Source: JBCDJI01 sp964351865
GTDB lineage: Bacteria > Verrucomicrobiota > Verrucomicrobiia > Methylacidiphilales > JBCBYL01
Length of the DNA: 64,000 nucleotides
Direction of reading: 5' to 3'
Assembly: GCA_964351865.1 (NCBI GenBank)
Contig: CAYGPJ010000005.1
Coordinates: 62,001 to 126,000 of the forward strand
The position numbers were made by a program, and so were the translations under genes. The notes beneath the pieces are model-generated. The model was not told where the DNA came from, made no database searches, and saw nothing but the letters and a program-made list of their open reading frames with translations. Within the stretch, counting starts at the first letter, position 1, and each line of letters begins with the position of its first letter. This document shows, in pieces, positions 61,608 to 64,000 of the stretch.

Positions 61608-62855
61608 TTAGTACTTCAGAGTAACTTCAATCCCTAGCTCTTGTCGATCAAAAGGCGACGCACTGGAACTGTTGTCTTCATACTTGTGGAACAGTTTTAC
61701 GCTACCATGCTTGTAGAAATCATAGTCTAAACTATTGGTAATGAAGTAGTAATCATCATCACGGTTATTCGTTCCGCCCCTTAACGTAGAGCGATAGTCG
61801 GAATTCTCATAACCCCCGCCAAGAGTGTAATGGATCTTTTGAATCAGACGTTGCTTAACACTGGCACGAAATCCGGTCGCCACATAGTTCGAAGCAGCCA
61901 CACTGTTGGAAGCGGAAATATTACGGTAGCCGTTGACGCTGACGGTGGTGGAGTCAAACGGGGTCCAGTTAAACCCTAAGGACATAGCTGGAGTGACCCG
62001 ATCATCCGCACCCAGTGGATTCTGATATTGACGAAAATCCGCCCCTCCCTTAGCGACGACTTGCAATTTAGAGCTCGGATCATAAACCAATTTTACCAGT
62101 CCCTGCTGATAAGTCTGATTAGGAGAACCAGCAATATCTACCCACCCGATTTCCGTCCCCAATCCTAATTTGACTTTAGGCAATACTTCATACAGGGCAA
62201 ACCCATCAACGCTCCATTGATGTAAATCACGCAGAGTTTCATAGTATCCTAAGCTTTGTTTACCGGAAGCTTGCAGCAAAATTTTGCCGGTTGCTTGATA
62301 TTCGCCGGAAATAATCGACGTATGGGTCAGACGGTTCACCCGCTGACCGATGTCCGCATTAGCTCCATCCGCCTGAGCGGAGCGATGACTGAAGGTCACG
62401 TTACCTTTGTCTGAGGTGTAGACATATTTGGCAAAGCCAGAATGATTAATGGAATCCTGCCCGCTCAAGGTAGAGAAAAATATGAAAGTCGGATCGTAGC
62501 CGATAGTAAAGTAGTTGGCAGCATCCCCGGGATTGCGCGTATTTTCATAGGCGATGCTCGGTTGAACTTCCCACATAAAATCATCAATTTTGTTATTGTT
62601 TCGCAAAAAGACGTTGCTGTCGTAGTAACTGCGGACACGAACTGAAGCTTCAATAGGATACCGCTCGTCTTGGCTCAGGCCATAAAACTCAAGATCACTG
62701 GCAGAAACTTCTTCCACAATGCCATCTTGCAGAATGGATCCGGAAGGAATACTGGGATCCGTCTCTTCGGTGCGAGTCACTTCAACCGCATAGATGCTCG
62801 TTGCCGTCCATAGTGCAACGGCAGCTATTGATGTGTATAATTTAAATTTTTTCAT
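61608..62855 (-). CDS. Outer-membrane beta-barrel protein of the export module
   Basis: A 415-residue protein with an N-terminal signal sequence (KLYTSIAAVALWTATSIYAV), a short linker and then many alternating strands (SIAYENTRNPGD, FTIGYDPTFIFF, VNGYRNISAS) ending in the terminal Tyr of IEVTLKY, as expected for an outer-membrane barrel. It fits the putative beta-barrel porin-2 group found with EPS export genes. It starts the - strand export operon (barrel, FecR, Wza, Wzc, HAD) and could provide the outer-membrane pore for a minimal Wza. Confidence 0.82.
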   Translation of the reverse strand: MKKFKLYTSIAAVALWTATSIYAVEVTRTEETDPSIPSGSILQDGIVEEVSASDLEFYGLSQDERYPIEASVRVRSYYDSNVFLRNNNKIDDFMWEVQPSIAYENTRNPGDAANYFTIGYDPTFIFFSTLSGQDSINHSGFAKYVYTSDKGNVTFSHRSAQADGANADIGQRVNRLTHTSIISGEYQATGKILLQASGKQSLGYYETLRDLHQWSVDGFALYEVLPKVKLGLGTEIGWVDIAGSPNQTYQQGLVKLVYDPSSKLQVVAKGGADFRQYQNPLGADDRVTPAMSLGFNWTPFDSTTVSVNGYRNISASNSVAASNYVATGFRASVKQRLIQKIHYTLGGGYENSDYRSTLRGGTNNRDDDYYFITNSLDYDFYKHGSVKLFHKYEDNSSSASPFDRQELGIEVTLKY

Positions 62856-62912
62856 TTATTTCCCTCGGCCGTACCATCCAAAAGTTCCCTGCATTCTACA
62901 AGCTTAATATTT

Positions 62913-62933
62913 CTTATTTTTATAGTAAATAAG
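62913..62933. promoter_or_regulatory. Candidate operator upstream of the barrel gene
   Basis: CTTATTT and AAATAAG are perfect 7-bp arms around TTATAGT, 58-78 bp upstream of the barrel start codon, covering a TATAAA-like -10 on the - strand. It could regulate the export operon, but AT-rich palindromes arise easily. Confidence 0.3.
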
Positions 62934-63139
62934 CCAACCAAAGACATTTACGAAAACTTCCCACTCCAAAACTTTCCACTCCCCTTGAGCTAGCCGAGCT
63001 TCTCCAGCATACCGTATGCCACCCTCCTCATTTGCATCGATCCTGCTTCCATGAGAACGTGCTCTCCATAAAGCTCTGATTGATGCGATTCAACGATTGA
63101 GCTATATCAGTTTGGGGGATCGAATCACCTGAAGATATT

Positions 63140-64000
63140 ATGATGAAAATTGCAATCACCGGCGGCAGAGGATTTATTGGCGCCATTTTAGTGAAACACC
63201 TTAAGTCTCAAGGACATCAATGCCTTACCTACGATCACCAACAGAGCCTGCTGGCTCATTGGTTACGACACCGTTTTTTCATGCCAGTGCAAGCATCGCA
63301 GCTGCATTCAGCGTTGACCCGCGTTTCCCGCCTGCTGTGGCGCTTTCAACGCAAGGGGGTCCGTATCGCTGAAAGCATCAACCTCATCCAGACCACCGGC
63401 TCTAACATTCTCGATGACCGAGCTCTCTGGATGGAAAGATTTAAGGGTTGCGATGCCGTCATTCATCTGGCGGCCATTCCCCACCCTAACGTTCCGGGCA
63501 TGACCGAGGCTGATTTTGAGCAGATTAATTATGAGGGGGCCGTTAATATCTTTGAGGCGGCCATGGCAGCTGAAGTTCAGCGTTTTATCTTCAGTTCCTC
63601 CGGGCAGGTCTACAACATTAATCACAATAACGAGTGGAAACGCTTCCCGATTCAGGAGCAAGATGCGGATGACTACCAGCAAACTGAACCCTTTCACATC
63701 TATGGCCGGCTTAAATGGAAATTTGAGCAATACCTGCAGGAAAAAAGCCGGGCGGCGGATATTCGCTCATTCGCTTTGCGACTGGAATTCCCGGGAGTGT
63801 GGGGGGCTTCCAGCCGCAACCTGTTTAACCAGACCTCGATCGAAAATCTGACCCAGGCCTTTGCCTGTTGCCTGAAGGCAGACCTCGCGCCAGATGCATA
63901 CATCCTCAACATTGCCGATGCCACGTTACCGCTGGAACTTGGCAATGTATCCGAATATCTGGCGGCCAAATGGCCCAAGGTGCCTTCAACCGTGGCAGGA
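63140..64000 (+). CDS. NAD-dependent epimerase/dehydratase (3' end beyond window)
   Basis: The frame starts ATG at 63140 and stays open to the window end (287 codons), so the gene is cut off. It is an extended short-chain dehydrogenase: MMKIAITGGRGFIGAILVKH with the TGGxGFIG NAD loop, DAVIHLAAIPHPNVPG near 106, FIFSSSGQVYN and the catalytic YGRLKWKFE (YxxxK). About 30 extra residues (AHWLRHRFFMPVQASQL region) lie before VIHLAA compared with usual enzymes. It is divergent from the export operon and likely acts on a nucleotide sugar. Confidence 0.85.
   Translation, partial: MMKIAITGGRGFIGAILVKHLKSQGHQCLTYDHQQSLLAHWLRHRFFMPVQASQLHSALTRVSRLLWRFQRKGVRIAESINLIQTTGSNILDDRALWMERFKGCDAVIHLAAIPHPNVPGMTEADFEQINYEGAVNIFEAAMAAEVQRFIFSSSGQVYNINHNNEWKRFPIQEQDADDYQQTEPFHIYGRLKWKFEQYLQEKSRAADIRSFALRLEFPGVWGASSRNLFNQTSIENLTQAFACCLKADLAPDAYILNIADATLPLELGNVSEYLAAKWPKVPSTVAG

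Overview
The window looks like chromosome of a Gram-negative bacterium of the PVC group, most likely Verrucomicrobiota (Opitutae-like). This is an inference from gene content: an LpxC-FabZ fusion next to lpxA, futalosine-type menaquinone synthesis (MqnD), a GlpX-type fructose bisphosphatase, an exosortase inside an exopolysaccharide locus, and the overall style of the hypothetical genes. No rRNA, tRNA, CRISPR array, prophage or intact insertion sequence was seen.

Layout. Positions 1-9.6 kb are housekeeping: a zinc-ribbon coiled-coil protein, glpX, a signal-peptidase-I-like protein lacking both catalytic residues, an Na+/alanine-type symporter, lpxC/fabZ-lpxA, a nucleotidyltransferase pair, a CAP-domain protein, mqnD and two hypotheticals. 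From 10.1 to 44.2 kb every gene lies on the + strand, mostly with overlapping stops and starts. This is a polysaccharide locus of about 34 kb. It opens with a GbsR/MarR-type regulator (with a palindrome over its start) and a NusG paralogue of the RfaH/UpxY kind. It then carries a Wzm/Wzt ABC exporter, about 15 glycosyltransferases, eight FkbM-family methyltransferases, a fucosyltransferase, a carbamoyltransferase, an asparagine-synthase-type amidotransferase, a Wzy-like polymerase and an exosortase-EpsI fusion.

From 44.2 to 57.9 kb is a mixed region: DUF2851 protein, NCS2-type permease, CorA, gluconokinase and 6-phosphogluconate dehydrogenase, two toxin-antitoxin pairs (MazF type and PIN type), metY-metX, an NlpC/P60 protein, a LarA-like protein and a HAD phosphatase. 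Two related inverted-repeat elements (52.04-52.17 and 55.45-55.61 kb) lie in intergenic gaps here. From 57.1 to 62.9 kb, on the - strand, is an export module: outer-membrane barrel, FecR-domain protein, Wza-like exporter, Wzc-like tyrosine autokinase and the HAD protein. The window ends inside a divergently transcribed NAD-dependent epimerase/dehydratase.

How it works together (inference). The 10-44 kb locus builds and decorates a complex surface glycan, and the 58-63 kb module supplies copolymerase/kinase and outer-membrane export. The NusG paralogue probably keeps RNA polymerase going through the very long operon. The exosortase suggests that sorted surface proteins are coupled to this polymer, but no substrate protein is visible here.
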